Assembly (NCBI GenBank): GCA_023213315.1
Contig: JAKCPI010016940.1
Span: 17,377 to 81,376 of the forward strand
Direction of reading: 5' to 3'
Source of the DNA: Euborellia annulipes
Lineage: Eukaryota; Arthropoda; Insecta; Dermaptera; Anisolabididae
DNA: 64,000 nucleotides
Under the pieces are notes generated by a model. That model did not search any database. It was not told where the DNA came from and saw nothing but the letters and a program-made list of their open reading frames with translations. Both the position numbers and the translations under genes were made by a program. Below are positions 1-12,904 of the stretch, one piece after another. Each line of letters starts with the position of its first letter. The stretch's first letter is position 1.

Positions 1-65
1 TAAAAATATCATTTTAAATGCAAATCAAAAAAGTAAAAAGTTGTGTAATGTGTTTAGTCACATTT

Positions 66-714
66 TTATTTTTTCTTACCCTATATATGAAATATATAGA
101 GAGAGAAAGTATTGCGATCATGTCAAAAATTCGATGTCGAGATTTTGATGGATATACATGTTTTGAGGTCCTCTGAATCCAAAAAAGTGGGTCCCGCAAA
201 TTGGTCTCTGTGTGTGTGGGGGGGGGGGGAGTGTCCACACCGGACATTTTTGACCATGAAGGAAATGAGCTAGGAGGTTGAAATTTTATATTTAAGTTAG
301 GCTCCTTCCGAACTCGTGTAAATAAGCTTTTAAACAAAATCGGCCAAAAAAGTACTAGTACTTTACTGATGTACTTTTTCAGTTTTTTTCGATTTTCTCA
401 AAATTCGCTCCAACGATTTTTTTTTTAAATTCAAAAATCAACTATTTTTTAACTATTTTTTAGATGCTCCTTAAAAAGTATATCAGTGAAATTTTTCGTG
501 GGAATCGTTTGAAATACACTTTACTGATGTGGAAGCATTCGTAGCTCAGCGCCATCTATGAATCATTGCGTGCTCAAGTTTGGAACTAAAGTGCTAAGAG
601 AAACTAATTATATCTCAACACAAAAAATCTGGTGTGACCAGCACGGTGCACAACTTTTTCTTACTTAAGGGTAAGAGAAAATTGTGGGCTGTGCGCCAGT
701 CACACCAGATTTTT
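66..714 (+). repeat. Family B element, near full length
   Basis: Starts with the palindrome around TTTCTTACC..TATATAGAGAGAGAAAGT, continues GATCATGTCAAAAATTCGAT, a GT/G-rich tract, TGAAATTTTATATTTAAGTT, AAGTACTAGTACTTTACTGA, and ends with the hairpin pair AATCTGGTGTGAC / GTCACACCAGATTTTT. It abuts the 5' end of a second truncated copy (715-760). No coding capacity. Confidence 0.85.
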
Positions 715-1153
715 ACTTTCTCTTACCCTATATATGAAATATATAGAGAGGGAAAGTATTGTTTTTTAGTGTTTTCATTCTGAATATATATCAACTTTCT
801 CGAAGTTGGTATTTTAATTTTTTAAGCTAATTTTAATAATACAGCTAAAAAAAGTCTTAATTCGTAATTAAAACGTCAATAAGGAAATTTATTTTTAAAT
901 TTTCTTCGATTTTCATCTTCTTATTCTTGCATTTATATAAGTTACAAATTTTAACACAATGGTTTATACACAATTTGAATTATAATGTATAACATAGAGT
1001 AGGTCCTTCCTGTCACAAACAGACACTCCATTGAAAGGGAATATAGAGATTGTACATTATTTAATAATATAGGCCTACAGAATGACATAAGCTTACTATA
1101 TTCATGTACAAAGGAAAGATTGGAGCCGGAAAGAGATTTATATAAGTTAATAT

Positions 1154-1415
1154 CAAGGGCAGATACAGGGGGGGGGAGGGGTAAAGGGGGTAATTACCCC
1201 CCTGAAATTTGAAAAAAAGTACTTAAAAAAAAAATGTATTTTTAATGTAAAATTTTAAAAATTAATACTAAAAAATTTGATTTGTATTTATATTCTGGCA
1301 AACAAGTACAGAATGCGCCTTTAAATTACCGAAATTAAGAAAAAAATGTGTGCTGTGCGACCAGTCACTCCAGATTACCCCCCCCCCCCGAGAAACACCT
1401 CTGGATCCGCCACTG
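1154..1415. mobile_element. hAT-type MITE, TSD GTTAATAT
   Basis: Left end CAAGGGCAGATACAGG and right end CCTCTGGATCCGCCACTG are imperfect inverted repeats. Identical 8-bp duplications GTTAATAT lie at 1146-1153 and 1416-1423. A truncated relative lies at 25830-26030. Inside is the ACAAGTACAGAATGCGCC segment. Confidence 0.85.
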
Positions 1416-1561
1416 GTTAATATTAAGGATTGTTTGTACCAAGATAAATTTTATTAAGAAATGGTCCCAAAGGAACAAAGGATCATTTGTTGCTTACCTT
1501 AACAATTATAATTATTTTATTGTTAAAAAAACTTCGGCCGAAAGGAATTAGAAATTTTAAA

Positions 1562-2158
1562 AAAATCTGGTGTGACTGGTCGCACAGCACACCACTTTCT
1601 CTTACCTTCGGTAATCGAAAGTAGTGTTCTGTGCTTGTCACACTAGATTTTTTGTGACGACATATATTTAGTTCCCAACAGTCCGGTACATTCAAATTTC
1701 AAGATGTAAAATTTATGTGTGGGAAAATATTTATATTATGTTACCCAAGCAATCATTTCTGCTCTTTTCTATGAAGTACAAGAGTAAAGTGGTCTTCAGA
1801 AGATTTCAATGGCAAAAAATCGTTGTAGCGAATTTAGAGAAAATAAAAAAAAACTGAAAAAGTACATCAGTAAAGTACTAGTACTCTTTTCGATTTTGTT
1901 TAAAAGCTTATTTTCACGGTCCCGGAGGGTACAAAACTTAAATATAAAATTTCAACCGTCCTAGCTTAATTCCTTCATGCTTAAAATTGAACACACACCC
2001 ACAGACAGACCATGTCTCGAAAACCACTTTTTTGGACTCAGGGGACCTTAAAACGTATATATCCATCAAAATCTCGACAACGAATTTTTGATGAAAACAA
2101 TACTTTCTCTCTCTATATATTAACATATAAGAGAATTATTAACATGTAAGAGAAAGTA
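1562..2158 (-). repeat. Family B element, near full length
   Basis: Minus-strand copy, from the AAATCTGGTGTGAC hairpin to the TACTTTCTCTCT..AAGAGAAAGTA palindrome. Contains the conserved AAGTACTAGTACTTT-type segment and the ACACACACCCACAGACAGAC tract. Confidence 0.85.
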
Positions 2159-2159
2159 A

Positions 2160-3466
2160 AAGAGAGAGTTTGTATAAACTTCCATTACTACCTAAAGAAT
2201 GGAAGCGAATCTCTCTCTAAGGCCCTCAGTCCTATTAGTACATTAATGTTTTATTGATATATTATATATATTATTGTAATAATATATCAATAAAAATATT
2301 TTTTGAACCGACATAAAAAAAATCCTACGACATAGTATACTGTAGATTCAACTATTCGCCTCGCTAAAATAAAAAAAAGTTTATTCGAAAGCTGGCAAGT
2401 CTGCTTCTTTTCTTTTTAAGAATTTCAAGATTTAAGAGTTCACTTGAGATGTAGGGATTATTATCACATCTGTCATATAAATGAAAAGAGCGAGATGAGT
2501 GAGAGATTATTCTGGAGAGAGAGAGAATCAAGTCCGAGACAAATTGCCCTCCATTTATCCTTATAAATTTCTAAGTTGCCTTTATATAAAATATACATAA
2601 TTTTAAAAGAGAACCCGACATTAACTACTTAAAATATTATATACATAAGGTAAATGAAAATTTATTATTCGATATATAAAATTCTGTTTTCTCTAAAAAA
2701 AAATTGGAATTTAAATTTTTATTAAGTGCTAGTAAATTTTCCATAGTTACGAGAAAGGAAATTTATTTTTTTTTTTTACTTTCTTTTATTATAGAATTTT
2801 CAATATTTAGAAAGTACTCCGGATCGCATCAAAACTTCGATGTCGAGATTTTAATGGAAATAAATGTTTGGAGTGTGGTCCTTGAGCCAGCAGATTTCAG
2901 GAACCAACTTATATTACAACAATGCAAATATTTAGGCCGAGCAATGCTTGGCCTAATTAATTGGAGGTCCTTAGTCCGGTGATGAGATTATTTGCATGGA
3001 TAGATGATAGGGGGTGAGCATCCGAAGATGAACAGGCAATAAGCCGGCCGGAAACTTTGAGGGTTGTCAGTTTCTTTAGTTTTTTATTACGACCGTTTAA
3101 ACTATGTTTCGAGAAAAATTTAATATTTTTTATTGTAATACAAGCAAAATATGATTAATTAAATTATCCAAATTCTTTAGTTTCCGTAAGCCTACTCTTG
3201 ATTTTAATTTAGAGGCACGGAGAAGAATTTTGGATTTAAACTAATTTACGAAAAACTAATAATTGTTTCCTTGTAACAGGGGATGTATGGCTACAGAGTA
3301 TAAAAGGGAAAAAAAAAGAGATACGTGACATTTTCTCCCATTTCACTCTGCGTAAGCCGCGATAAAAAACTTCGTTCCAACAAGAAGAAAATGCAACCAA
3401 TGTCGTCCCGAGACGAGAGGACTTCATATGCAAGAATAAGTCTTAAGCATTTTTAATAACAATCAT
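2160..3466. other. Unassigned AT-rich stretch
   Basis: No gene recognised. A perfect-looking hairpin TTATTGATATATTA..TAATATATCAATAA sits at about 2251-2293. The 2704-2982 open frame shows no family features. Confidence 0.5.
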
Positions 3467-3724
3467 GCCCTCGGGGGCTTGGTGTAGGGGTAGCGTGTTA
3501 ACCTCGTATACCAAAAGTCGCGGGTTTGGACCCCGGGCAGTCCGATGATTTTATTTAAGTCTTTTGGGTACCAAATGGCTTAAATAAGAATGCCTGGACC
3601 CCAATAGATATATTAAAAATACGAGTATCGTTTAAAGTCAGCTTGCCGAAAAGACTGTGTGTATGTGTGTGTGAATGTGAGTGTGAATGGGAAAAAAGTG
3701 CGAGTGTTAAAAAAAAAAAAAAAT
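3467..3724 (+). repeat. SINE-A copy, TSD TAACAATCAT
   Basis: tRNA-like head with A-box-like GGCTTGGTGTAGGGG and B-box-like GCGGGTTTGGACCCC, then CAGTCCGATGATTTTATTTA, GGCTTAAATAAGAATGCC, GCCGAAAAGACTGTG, GT-rich end and A-tail. Exact 10-bp duplications at 3457-3466 and 3725-3734 show target-primed insertion. Confidence 0.9.
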
Positions 3725-3959
3725 TAACAATCATATTTGGTAATTTTATACACAATAGAGAATCCTAAATAAATAAAAAATTTCATAAGAATTGGTAATA
3801 ATTTTTTAAAAATGTGTAAAAAGTTCCAAAGGGGATCCCCCTTTTGAATCGAAATTAACATACAAATCCCCATAAGAAATTAACATGGCTCTATGGAAGA
3901 AAGAGCACGAAAGTGAATTAAAAAAAAACTGAATTACTTCAGCAAAGAATACTTCATAT

Positions 3960-4430
3960 CAATTTTCAAAAAATATTACTGATATACTTTTAAAAGGGCA
4001 TCTAAATAATAATTGATTTAACTTATATGAATTTTTTTTTCTTTTTTAAACATTCACACTTTTTTCTCATTCACACTCACACATTTACACAGTCTTTTCG
4101 GCAGCTTAGGCCATATAAGACTTTAAACGATACTTGCGTATGTTATTAATATATCTATTGGGATCTATTTAAGCCATCTGGTATCCAAATGGCTTAAATA
4201 AAATCATCGGACTGCCTGGGGTCCGAACCCGCGACTTTTGGTATAGGAGGTAGGCACGCTATCTACTACTCCAAGCCTGGGGGCTTTATATGAATTTTAA
4301 TCTAAAAAGAAAAAGATTTAAATTCTGTTACCATGGCAACAATTTCTCCTATCCTTCCTATAAAGTACAAGAGTAAAGTGGTCTTCAGAAGATTTCAACG
4401 GCAAAATGAGAATATACATTTTAAAGAGAA
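3960..4430 (-). repeat. Family B fragments, scrambled and SINE-interrupted
   Basis: Segments GCATCTAAATAATAATTGA (about 3999) and TGTTACCATGGCAACAATTT (about 4327) both belong to family B, but in an order different from intact copies, so an internal rearrangement preceded or followed the SINE insertion. Confidence 0.6.
4035..4285 (-). repeat. SINE-A copy, minus strand
   Basis: Starts with the T-run (tail complement) and ends with CCAAGCCTGGGGGC (head complement). Duplications TTATATGAATTTT at 4023-4035 and 4286-4298. It landed in a rearranged family B fragment (about 3960-4430). Confidence 0.88.
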
Positions 4431-7040
4431 AAAAAAAAATTATTTGCCCACAAAGTTAATGCTTCGCTTTATTTACAGTTTTTCACCTTATTTCAGGTCT
4501 GGCATTTGAACCAATTCTCTAATTTTAAAAGTATTTATTCGTTTATTATTTGAAGTTGAATGGAAGCAGTGGATATTGTTCTCTCATTCTTTACAATTCT
4601 CTTTTTAATTTATTCTTATTTCCTCTTTATGATCCGTTAAGTCTATGGACAACTAATTCAATTCAAATTAAAGCTAAACTAAATTCATTTTTAATTCTCT
4701 GTTTATGACAGTTTGTTGTGACTTTTCCAACACAAAACATATAACATAAAGAAATCAGATTAAACGAATATCAAAAGAAATTATATAATTTTTGTTGCTT
4801 CTTTCGGTGACGTCTATTTCCTGATGTATTATATACACTTTCTTTTTCCCTAAGGGCTTAAGGTATATTTTTTCTCTCCGTTTTGCGAATGGAGGTTGGT
4901 GGTTGGAAATTATTCATTGTTTATTCCATTTGATGTCAGACTGTCTGTCCAAACCTCAACTCTGGCATCTCAGCATACTCTCGGTTTCGGCCAACTATTA
5001 ATTTTCCACACCGAGGATTACAAGAGCTTATTTCTCACTGTATTTCCGTTGAAAGATGTAATTTAATACCTTCCTAGCTGCCTGTTGATTACAAATTTAA
5101 ATTAAATGCTGTCAAATAGGATTATATTACTTTCTCCAAAAAATATTGTTTATTTATTGCCATTTGATAACTTTTTTGAAGTATGTATCTATGAAAAATT
5201 ACGAAGAGAGTAAAAATAATTTATTGACTAGTTGATTTGAATAATAAGAGTAATTTTCTGAAAAATATTTAGAAATTTTCTTCCGTTTACTGAGCAATTT
5301 TAAATAATTAATTTCCTTTATCCCATTCTTCTAAGTTCTCTGGACGTGTCCATTTGTTTTATATTTTTACATTAGATTATTTTTCTACCTCCATTATTTT
5401 TTAAAACCTTTAAATATACATAAAAGGGTCACTTCTTGGTTTTTTCTCTTAACATGATTGACGTTCTTTTTATATATTCCCATAAGTATGATTACATTTT
5501 ATATAGGACTTTTCAATTCACAAGTCCCTTGAGCATAGGAAATAACTTGACCATTATAAAACAATTCTTCATATATCTGCCTGGATATCGGGTATTTCGC
5601 CAATCAATTTAATACATTTTAAAACAAAGAGGGTTTATTATTTGTGTTATCGGGGTGTGGGCCCTTAGGGATCTCCCGTTTATTCGGGGCATTGATGTGT
5701 ACAGTACCATAATCCCACCATCCCTTAATACAGGAACTCATAAATGTAAATTTAAATGTGACTAGACTAATTTGATTAAATAAATAATCTATTACTATTA
5801 TTAATATTATTACTATATATAAGTTAACCGCTAGCTTCCGTGTGTGCCGATCAGGACGCTGATTGACTAGAGTTACAGGAAGTGGAGAAGGAAATTTAAA
5901 ATTTAAGTCAGAGAGGGAAATTTGAAAATTTCCAGTCAGCAAGAATAAATTTGATGCATTTTCTCGCCTTTGGCGAGCAAGGGTGTCTAGAGGGCGTAGC
6001 CCCCGGCCAGTGATAAAGCCACTGGTATTTATATAAGTTAGGTAGGCTTCTTGTTATTATTATACAGGAATTTTTTTAATTTACCGGTTTATATAATATT
6101 CTTTAGAAAGAGATTTTAAAAAATCTGAATAATTCTAAATAATCAAAACCTAATAATTGAAGTTGGTAAGAAAATTAATTAAAGAGGTCGACATCTGATG
6201 CATGAGGAAAAAGAATTCAAATAAAAAGCAAAGGGAAATATCTAAAGTAAAGAGCGAAAAAAAGAGCAGAGGCAGCAGCATATGGACTGGATTCTTTTTA
6301 TGGATGTCACGTCCCATGTGATTGGCTCTCGACACTTTTGGCAAGTGTTTCTCTGTCAGTTAGTGCGGTTGAAATTGCACGACTTAAATTGGCAAAGGCA
6401 AACAACCCTTAAGTCTTGGAGCGACTTGTAGCTGATGCAAGTTTCCTGTTGAAAACCTCTTTGGGGATTCTCCATTCGATGAACATGGACCAGTAAAGAG
6501 AGAAAATCCCAGTCATTTTCGACCCGGACGGATACTATAAAGTTTAGAGGTCATAAAAAGGGAGTTTGTGTCCCAAATAGCTAAGTATAATATATTCAAT
6601 TTTATTAATCTTAAATTGAATAAAGTTAATTTATGATACACGAGTGTTATTAGTCTATTAGAAATAAAAAAAATTAATCGTGGTTTTTTTTTAGCAATTA
6701 ATTAATAATACAAAAGAGCGTTAATAACTACATTATATGATTAATAAAAAACAAATTTTTCACTATTTCCGCAGCTGTCAACTAGTGCTGTATTTATTTT
6801 AATAAGTAAACACAAACTATGGCGGCCAAAGTAAGTGAATTCCCTGATGACATTTTTAGAAATAGTGACCAAAACGTATTTTATTGTAGTTAGTACAATT
6901 TGTTGTATTATTTTTATTAATTATTAAATAAATACACCGCTATTAATGCCAATTTTTTTTTTTTCATTTCTAGCGTTAGTTAGAATTGAGAGCTGCTGCT
7001 AAACAACGGGCCACAACTCGTTGGAAATGATTTTTTTTTT
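4431..7040. other. Unassigned stretch
   Basis: No gene recognised. One Helitron-like end motif at 5964-5994 (CGCCTTTGGCGAGC then GTGTCTAG). An ATGGCGGCCAAA followed by GTAAGTG at 6820-6838 resembles a start exon plus donor, but no partner exon fits. Confidence 0.5.
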
Positions 7041-7044
7041 TAAA

Positions 7045-7210
7045 TTTGTTTAAGCTCTTTTAGGCATCTAAGGCCATTTAGGCCCCAATCCCTATTTATT
7101 TCAAATAACTGGTAGCCAATTCAAATGAAATAAATTTTTCCAGCTTGGGACGGAAAGAAAACCCGGGATCTTAGGCAGGAGAAGCTTCTGTCTTCTCTCT
7201 GAGCCATGGG
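7045..7210 (-). repeat. SINE-like element, second family (SINE-D)
   Basis: On the minus strand it reads CATGGCTCAGAGAGAAGAC, then GATCCCGGGTTTTC (B-box-like), CCAGCTGG..AAAAATTTATTTCATTTG, and TTAGATGCCTAAAAGAGC to an A-run. A related copy on the plus strand lies at 54176-54300. Confidence 0.6.
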
Positions 7211-7215
7211 TCACG

Positions 7216-8182
7216 GGCAGGAAATGAATTAGAATCGATGAAAATTCATGATGTTGAAGACAAAAATAAATATCAATAGGTCTATTAATTCAATATTTCT
7301 TTTCCGGATTGTTCCAAAGGACGTAATAAAACCAATAAGGCATCCAAGACGGTGTGACATTTAATAGAGTAAGGAGTAAAAATATCAACACAATTATTTA
7401 AACAAAATAAGCTAACAGAGAGCCAATCCTTTCGACAATTAAAGTATTAAATAAAATCAAATAGATAAAGAGATTTAGAAAATTAATATTATCAATAAGA
7501 TAATGAAAATAGTATCCTAAATAACGATCTTTGTTGTCAAAAAAACAGAAATTAATTTTAGAGTCTAAAAAAATATGACTCGATTAGATATTGAGGGATG
7601 GAATGAGAGATATCGAGAGAGAAGCCATTTGGCTAAATGTTGGACAAGTTTTTTCCTCGTTTTTATCGTTTCTTTTCTTAATTCAGAGATAAGATAATAT
7701 AAATATAAACGAAGGGAAACGCAGAGTAGCGATTATATATCTTAGGGAAGAAAAATGATAAAACTTTTTAATAGGATTTTGATGTACATATTCCAGATCA
7801 GTGAACAAATTCGTATAGATTATTATTCTATAAAAATGAGGAACCTAAGAGCTTTTATAAATTATTCCCCCCTTCCTTGCCCTAGTGGGGGGTAAAATTA
7901 TCGTTATTTTTTATCTTTTTTTAATAACCCGCTGTGTTTCTTCTTGGACAAATTCGTTTAAAATAGGCCTAACAGTTAAGTATTTTTTACTTTTTTTAAA
8001 TAATCTAATAATAAATCTCAGGGTCCTGGAATGTTTCAAATAGAAAAACATAAAGAACCTTTTTGTGAAAATTGATTGTATTTTTTAACGTTGAGTGACG
8101 TGGAATGATCCATATATCACTTACGCTAAATAGCCACTTTAAAGAGAATAAAAAATTACAGAAAAAAAGGAGATGAACTCAC
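7216..8182. other. Intronic side of LDLa gene, nothing recognised
   Basis: AT-rich, no further LDLa exon or repeat family recognised downstream of the 8183-8302 exon. Confidence 0.5.
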
Positions 8183-8302
8183 GGCAGCCATTCTCATCCA
8201 TCCAGGTTTGAGGACACTCAGCATATTCGTTGCATTTGAGTGATTGGTTGAGACAGGGTCCTTCCCAGCACTTGAACTGATCGGGTTGGCAAGTCCAATT
8301 TT
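8183..8302 (-). CDS. LDLa-repeat protein exon (last in window)
   Basis: 40 codons. Acceptor TGTTCCAG, donor GTGAGT, phase 1-1, in frame with the 31898-32026 exon. C-x6-C-x4-C-x6-C-x5-C-x9-C with QFKC; the acidic block is altered to CPQTWMDENGC. No later exon found down to base 1. An array of LDLa modules on symmetric phase-1 exons fits perlecan, LRP or similar proteins; which one is not decidable here. Confidence 0.85.
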
Positions 8303-11300
8303 CTGGAACAGTCACAAAAAAAAAAAAAAAAAATTTTAGACTATTTATACTTTCAAATTTTCTTCTTTTCTTTAAGACTTTATTAACATTGAGGATAAAA
8401 GTTTTTTTTTGTTTAATCATGGGCGTAGCCATAAGAATTTTCCCCCTATTGTGGAAACAAATTATTAAATTAAACAAAATTAAATATCGTAATTATATTA
8501 TCCATTAAATAAATGTGCCTGGAACCCCAATCATAAATATATCGTATTATTAAAATGTGTATTGTCCAAAGTACTATACCTAGTATATGGCCTAAGATGG
8601 CGAAACAAACTCTTTCCACTAACAGGGGTGCACCTATAATAATAGTAGGCATATAGGCCTATATAAAAATGAAATAGGAAAATATATGTATGTATTTAGG
8701 TCTATGTATGTATATATTCTATACAAATGCACAATGTTTTGGAAAATTAATTGCAATCAAATTTCTTTAAAATGTGACAAATCTAGTGTTTATCTTACAT
8801 TTCTCTTAGCTTTATGGATTTATGGCCAGGTATACGACTCCAAATCTTTTAGGTGCTGGTATACACCGTGACCTTCATTTCAAACCTCAAGCTGTTAACA
8901 TACAATTGCAAGTCACAAGAATTATTTGAGAAGTAAAGATTAGGGGAGGGGACCCCCTTTTAAAAAGAAGAAAAGTGTATTTATGTATGTATCCCGAATT
9001 GCTAATAAACTTGGCCGCAGGCGACGCATATATCGTTTTTTATAGCAAAATATTAATTAAATATACAGTAGAATATTAAAAAAGTTTTTGAAATAATTTT
9101 ATAAAAAAATTTAATTAAAATTTTTTAGATTATAAAGTATATTGATAGATTATTTTAATGAATATTCTGAGTAAATAAAGAGAAATGAAATAACAATCTC
9201 TAATTTAAATGTAACTAATGTGTAACTAATTTAAATGTAACTAAATGCCAATCAAAATTCTTTAATTAAACTTAAATGTTAAGTTCAAAGAGGTAATTAC
9301 AAAATTAGATTAAATATTGAGACACTATTAAAATAACTTGTATGATACTTGTATGATGTATGATATGTTTATTATTAGTTATCAAATAATTTTTTTTAAA
9401 TTTCTTTAATTTTATTGTCAATATACATATCCCACAAAACGAAAGAAAGCCGTGTAAATAAATCATAATTATTATGAAAAACAAAGTAAATCGAAAAAAA
9501 AACATAATAGATTCTGTTTTTAATTAAATTTATTTCAACGAAAAGTAAAAGTAAAAAATAGTAATCTGTTTATGAAATATCAAATATCAAAAAATTAAAG
9601 AGCGTCCGTCCGTTATACATGCGTAAACTTTCGGGTATACTTCAACTATTTCCTTCTGGTGACAAACATAAATGCAGACGCCGAGAAAAATATTTTTTTC
9701 TGAGTCAGGGAAGTGTTAAATCGATAAGCATTTCATACATAAATTTTTTCCTCCCACGCTAGAAAAATAAGCTAATTGATGAATTAAAAAATGTCATAAT
9801 AAGTTATATTTTTAATCGAAAAATAATGACTGACATAATGGGTTTAGGAATTAGAAACAAGCCTTAATTTGGGTAACTCATGGTCGCCGGTTCTACGTAC
9901 TCCCAAAATCTATGTCCCTGAGTGAATGAAAATAATTATAATAGTTAAATATATCACATGTATTGTATAATAAATAAATAGTGTTCCAATTTACCTATTG
10001 CTCTCAATAAATTTATAATCAACGAATTAAAAATTTAAATACGAAAACATGTAAAATTAAAAGAGATCAATTAATAATTTATAATATTCAGAGAAAATAT
10101 TGAATCCAAAAGAAAATGATTGATTACAAATATGTTTAAGAGCTTCTGAGCAATTATTATAATTGGCTACGCGTCGAATATATCAATATCTTATAAGAGG
10201 AATATGCCAACGACCTTGAACTGAAAATGTTAACGAACAGAATCCCTGAATAAACACTAAGAAGAGATATCGATTGAAGTGTTGAGGGTGAGAAGATGCC
10301 GCCTTCTATTTAATTATTTAGCACCGTATAATCATATTTAAATATTATATGTAGATGTGTGAATGAACAAGTAGAGGGACTCTCTCTGTAATTTATACGG
10401 GAATGTAATAAAGGGATGACCGAACTCAAGAGAGAAGATAACAAAATATAAATTCTTAAAAAGCTCCTTAAAATCGAAATTAACGCCACTGATTAGCCTA
10501 AGAAATTTTAAAATTATAAATTTTGTGATAACTAAAGCCGGGATTTCATATGCAATTGCATATTCTATGTGCTAACAGGTACGTCCAGGAAAACCAATTT
10601 TCTATCCGAATCATGTCCCCTTGGTAGCATGGTTCAAATTTTATATTGCATATTTTTGCATATTTGGTGAATATTGCATAAGTAAGAATTATTTAGGATA
10701 TGTGAGGTTTACTAGGGTGTGTCTAGTGAAACCTCACATTCCTAAATATTTTACTTATTAATATGTTTCCGGAAAACCTACACCACTTTCCCTCCAAACT
10801 ATAATATTGATAAAGTTGCATATTTAAAACTTTTTGAATATTTTGAGCAATTCCTGACATAGACTACTGTAGGCGCGAACATTCGTTCAAGAATCCTGAA
10901 CCAGAAGTCATGCTATCCGACAAAAACTCCAGCTCCAAGTCAGCGAAGTCGCTTTTCATGGCGTAACTAGGGAATTTGGCTGGTGGGGCATGGGACCAGC
11001 CATCTTCAGGAGGGTCCGGAAGGGGAGCCTTCAGGGGGGCTGCCCCTCCCCGGGACCGCCTATTTACGCACATGCCCCTTTTCTTTTTTGATCTACCCAA
11101 TAAATCTATCTTACCATAACCTATGCTTTAACACGACATACCTACTCATGATAGTGAACACGTTATAATTTTGACGGATGTGAGCGAGACAGCGAGGCTC
11201 AAACAAAGATCGGGGAATCGCCAGTTCAAAGACAAACTTTCTTATAAACGACTCACTCACTCGAGTCCCACCAATTTTAAATAAACGAAAGGCTACCGTG

Positions 11301-11685
11301 TCTTTATAAAGCGTAAACTGGCAGTTATGTTTTGTATTATCTATTTCAGGTTCAGGAAAAACTGTATTTTCATTTTTGTTTTGCCATTATTTGTAAAATA
11401 ATACCGTTAATTACAAGTCACAAACAAACACGATTTTAAAGGAGACAAAATTTTATGGTACTTTAATCCAAAATAAATACTACAAGTTTCATTGATTACC
11501 TTTTGAAACAGACGAATAAACTATCTTATTCTGAACAACCTACTTCTAGAATTTTTGAAATCCTCCCTCTTTCCAAAATGTTTACCACCTTCACTGTTTT
11601 AGTTATGAAGTATGCGTGTAAAGAAACGTTTTGCAAAGCTTAACTATGTTGCCAGCTTGTGACTAGTGTGGCCAATATTTTTTAG
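8303..11685. other. LDLa gene intron, mostly unassigned
   Basis: Holds a small SINE-like fragment at about 8505-8560 (AAATAAATGTGCCTGGAACC), a hairpin around 10690-10765 (TGTGAGGTTTACTAGG against GTGAAACCTCACA), and a G/C-rich patch at 10955-11075 that resembles a MITE end (ACCGCCTATTTACGC). No gene. Confidence 0.5.
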
Positions 11686-11689
11686 GTTT

Positions 11690-11820
11690 TTTTTTTTTTT
11701 TTTTTAACACACACTTTTTTTCTCATTCACACTCACACAGTCTTTTTGGCAACTTAGGCCATTTAAGACTTTGACGATAACCGTTATTATTTATAATATC
11801 TATTGGGGGTCCAGGCATTT
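11690..11820 (-). repeat. SINE-A copy, head truncated
   Basis: T-run, ACTCACACAGTCTTTTTGGC, GGGGGTCCAGGCATTT, then stops; the tRNA-like head is absent, as in 5'-truncated LINE-mobilised copies. TATTTT(TT)AGG flanks both sides. Confidence 0.8.
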
Positions 11821-11929
11821 CTATTTTAGGTTTTTATTTAATTTAAAAATAAACGGGGATTTTAAGTCTAATCACATCGCATTTAAAGAGGCTGTTTTCG
11901 ATTACAAATTACTTTATCTTACCTATATA

Positions 11930-12150
11930 GACTATGTAATATGTAGTGAGAAATTATTGCGATTATGTCAAAAATTCGTAGTCAAGATTTTCATGGAAAT
12001 GTTTTGAGGTCCCCTGAGTCCAAAAAAAGTGGATTTCGCAATATTGTCTATGAGTGTGTGTGTCTTTGAACAAAATATCTCAAGAATGAAAAGAGCTACG
12101 AGGTTGAAATTTTATATTTAAGTTAGGTACCCTCCTGGGACGTGACACGA
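11930..12150 (+). repeat. Family B fragment, 5' half
   Basis: GATTATGTCAAAAATTCG, GTTTTGAGGTCCCCTGAG, TGAAATTTTATATTTAAGTT; the 3' half is missing. Confidence 0.75.
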
Positions 12151-12811
12151 TGGGAAGCCTGGCAACGAAGTGAAGCAACAGTCACACATTGTATCGTATC
12201 TCAATCCTATAGAATTGAGATACGATACGGTATACCTATCTTTGCAAAAGAATAAATAAACTAGTTTTAGAATTAAAACAAACTAGTTTCTACAAAAATA
12301 ATGTCATTATAAAGTCAACTTAAATGAATATTATGCATTTATAAGGTGAAAATTAAAAAAAAAATCTTATGTAAGAGCACGCCATGAATTATAATATCAG
12401 CATATTCAAAGTGATATCATGACTTTATATTTTACATTTTTTTCTCAATATAAATATAATAAAATATTTGAAGTTCCATTAAGTTTATGCTACTCTAGCA
12501 TTCCTAAATGCCTATTTCCTGCTGTTTTCCATGTTAAGGAAATAAGTATGAGAAGATAACGAGCCTTTCTTAAAATAATTATTGATAATTGATTATATGA
12601 CTAAACAAAAATTCGATTATTAGCATTCATTTGAAATTAAAATTTCTATTTTTAATACGGAAACTAAGTTTATTTAAATCAGTTTCTACTGTTTAATTGT
12701 AATCACTTTTTAAATTTCTTTTTATACAAGCGAAGAGAATATATTTAGTTTAGTTTCGTTTTGTTTTTCAAACCATTTGTTAAAACACATTTTTTTTTTT
12801 ATTAATTAAAT

Positions 12812-12904
12812 ATGATTTTTCAAGAAAATGAAAGAAAATCGATACGAGAATTTTTCAATGGACTTTCTATTTTCATTACTGGAGGCTCAGGTTTTATGGG
12901 GAAG
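12812..12904 (+). CDS. FAR exon 1
   Basis: Codes residues 1-31: a short polar N-terminus, then FITGGSGFMGK, the NADPH-binding loop. Donor is GTTATT after AAG, phase 0. A T-rich tract and ATTAATTAAAT precede the ATG. No promoter motif can be defended. Confidence 0.9.

Noticed and set aside
14..337. Recurring 60-107 residue open frames on the strand opposite to family B (also at 19776, 40428, 46589, 48826, 57641, 63542), with shared residues such as NIKFQP and GPQNVYIH
   Set aside because: They follow the repeat, change frame in the GT microsatellite, have no common start, and break in several copies. Best explained as chance openness of one repeat.
3473..3545. Possible true tRNA gene at the SINE-A head
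   Set aside because: A- and B-box-like sequences are present, but no convincing cloverleaf or acceptor stem, and the sequence continues into a SINE body with A-tail and duplications.
6820..6840. ATGGCGGCCAAA followed by GTAAGTG as a first coding exon
   Set aside because: The nearest acceptor (TTTCTAG near 6974) leads to an immediate stop in that phase, and no downstream exon on this strand fits before FAR.
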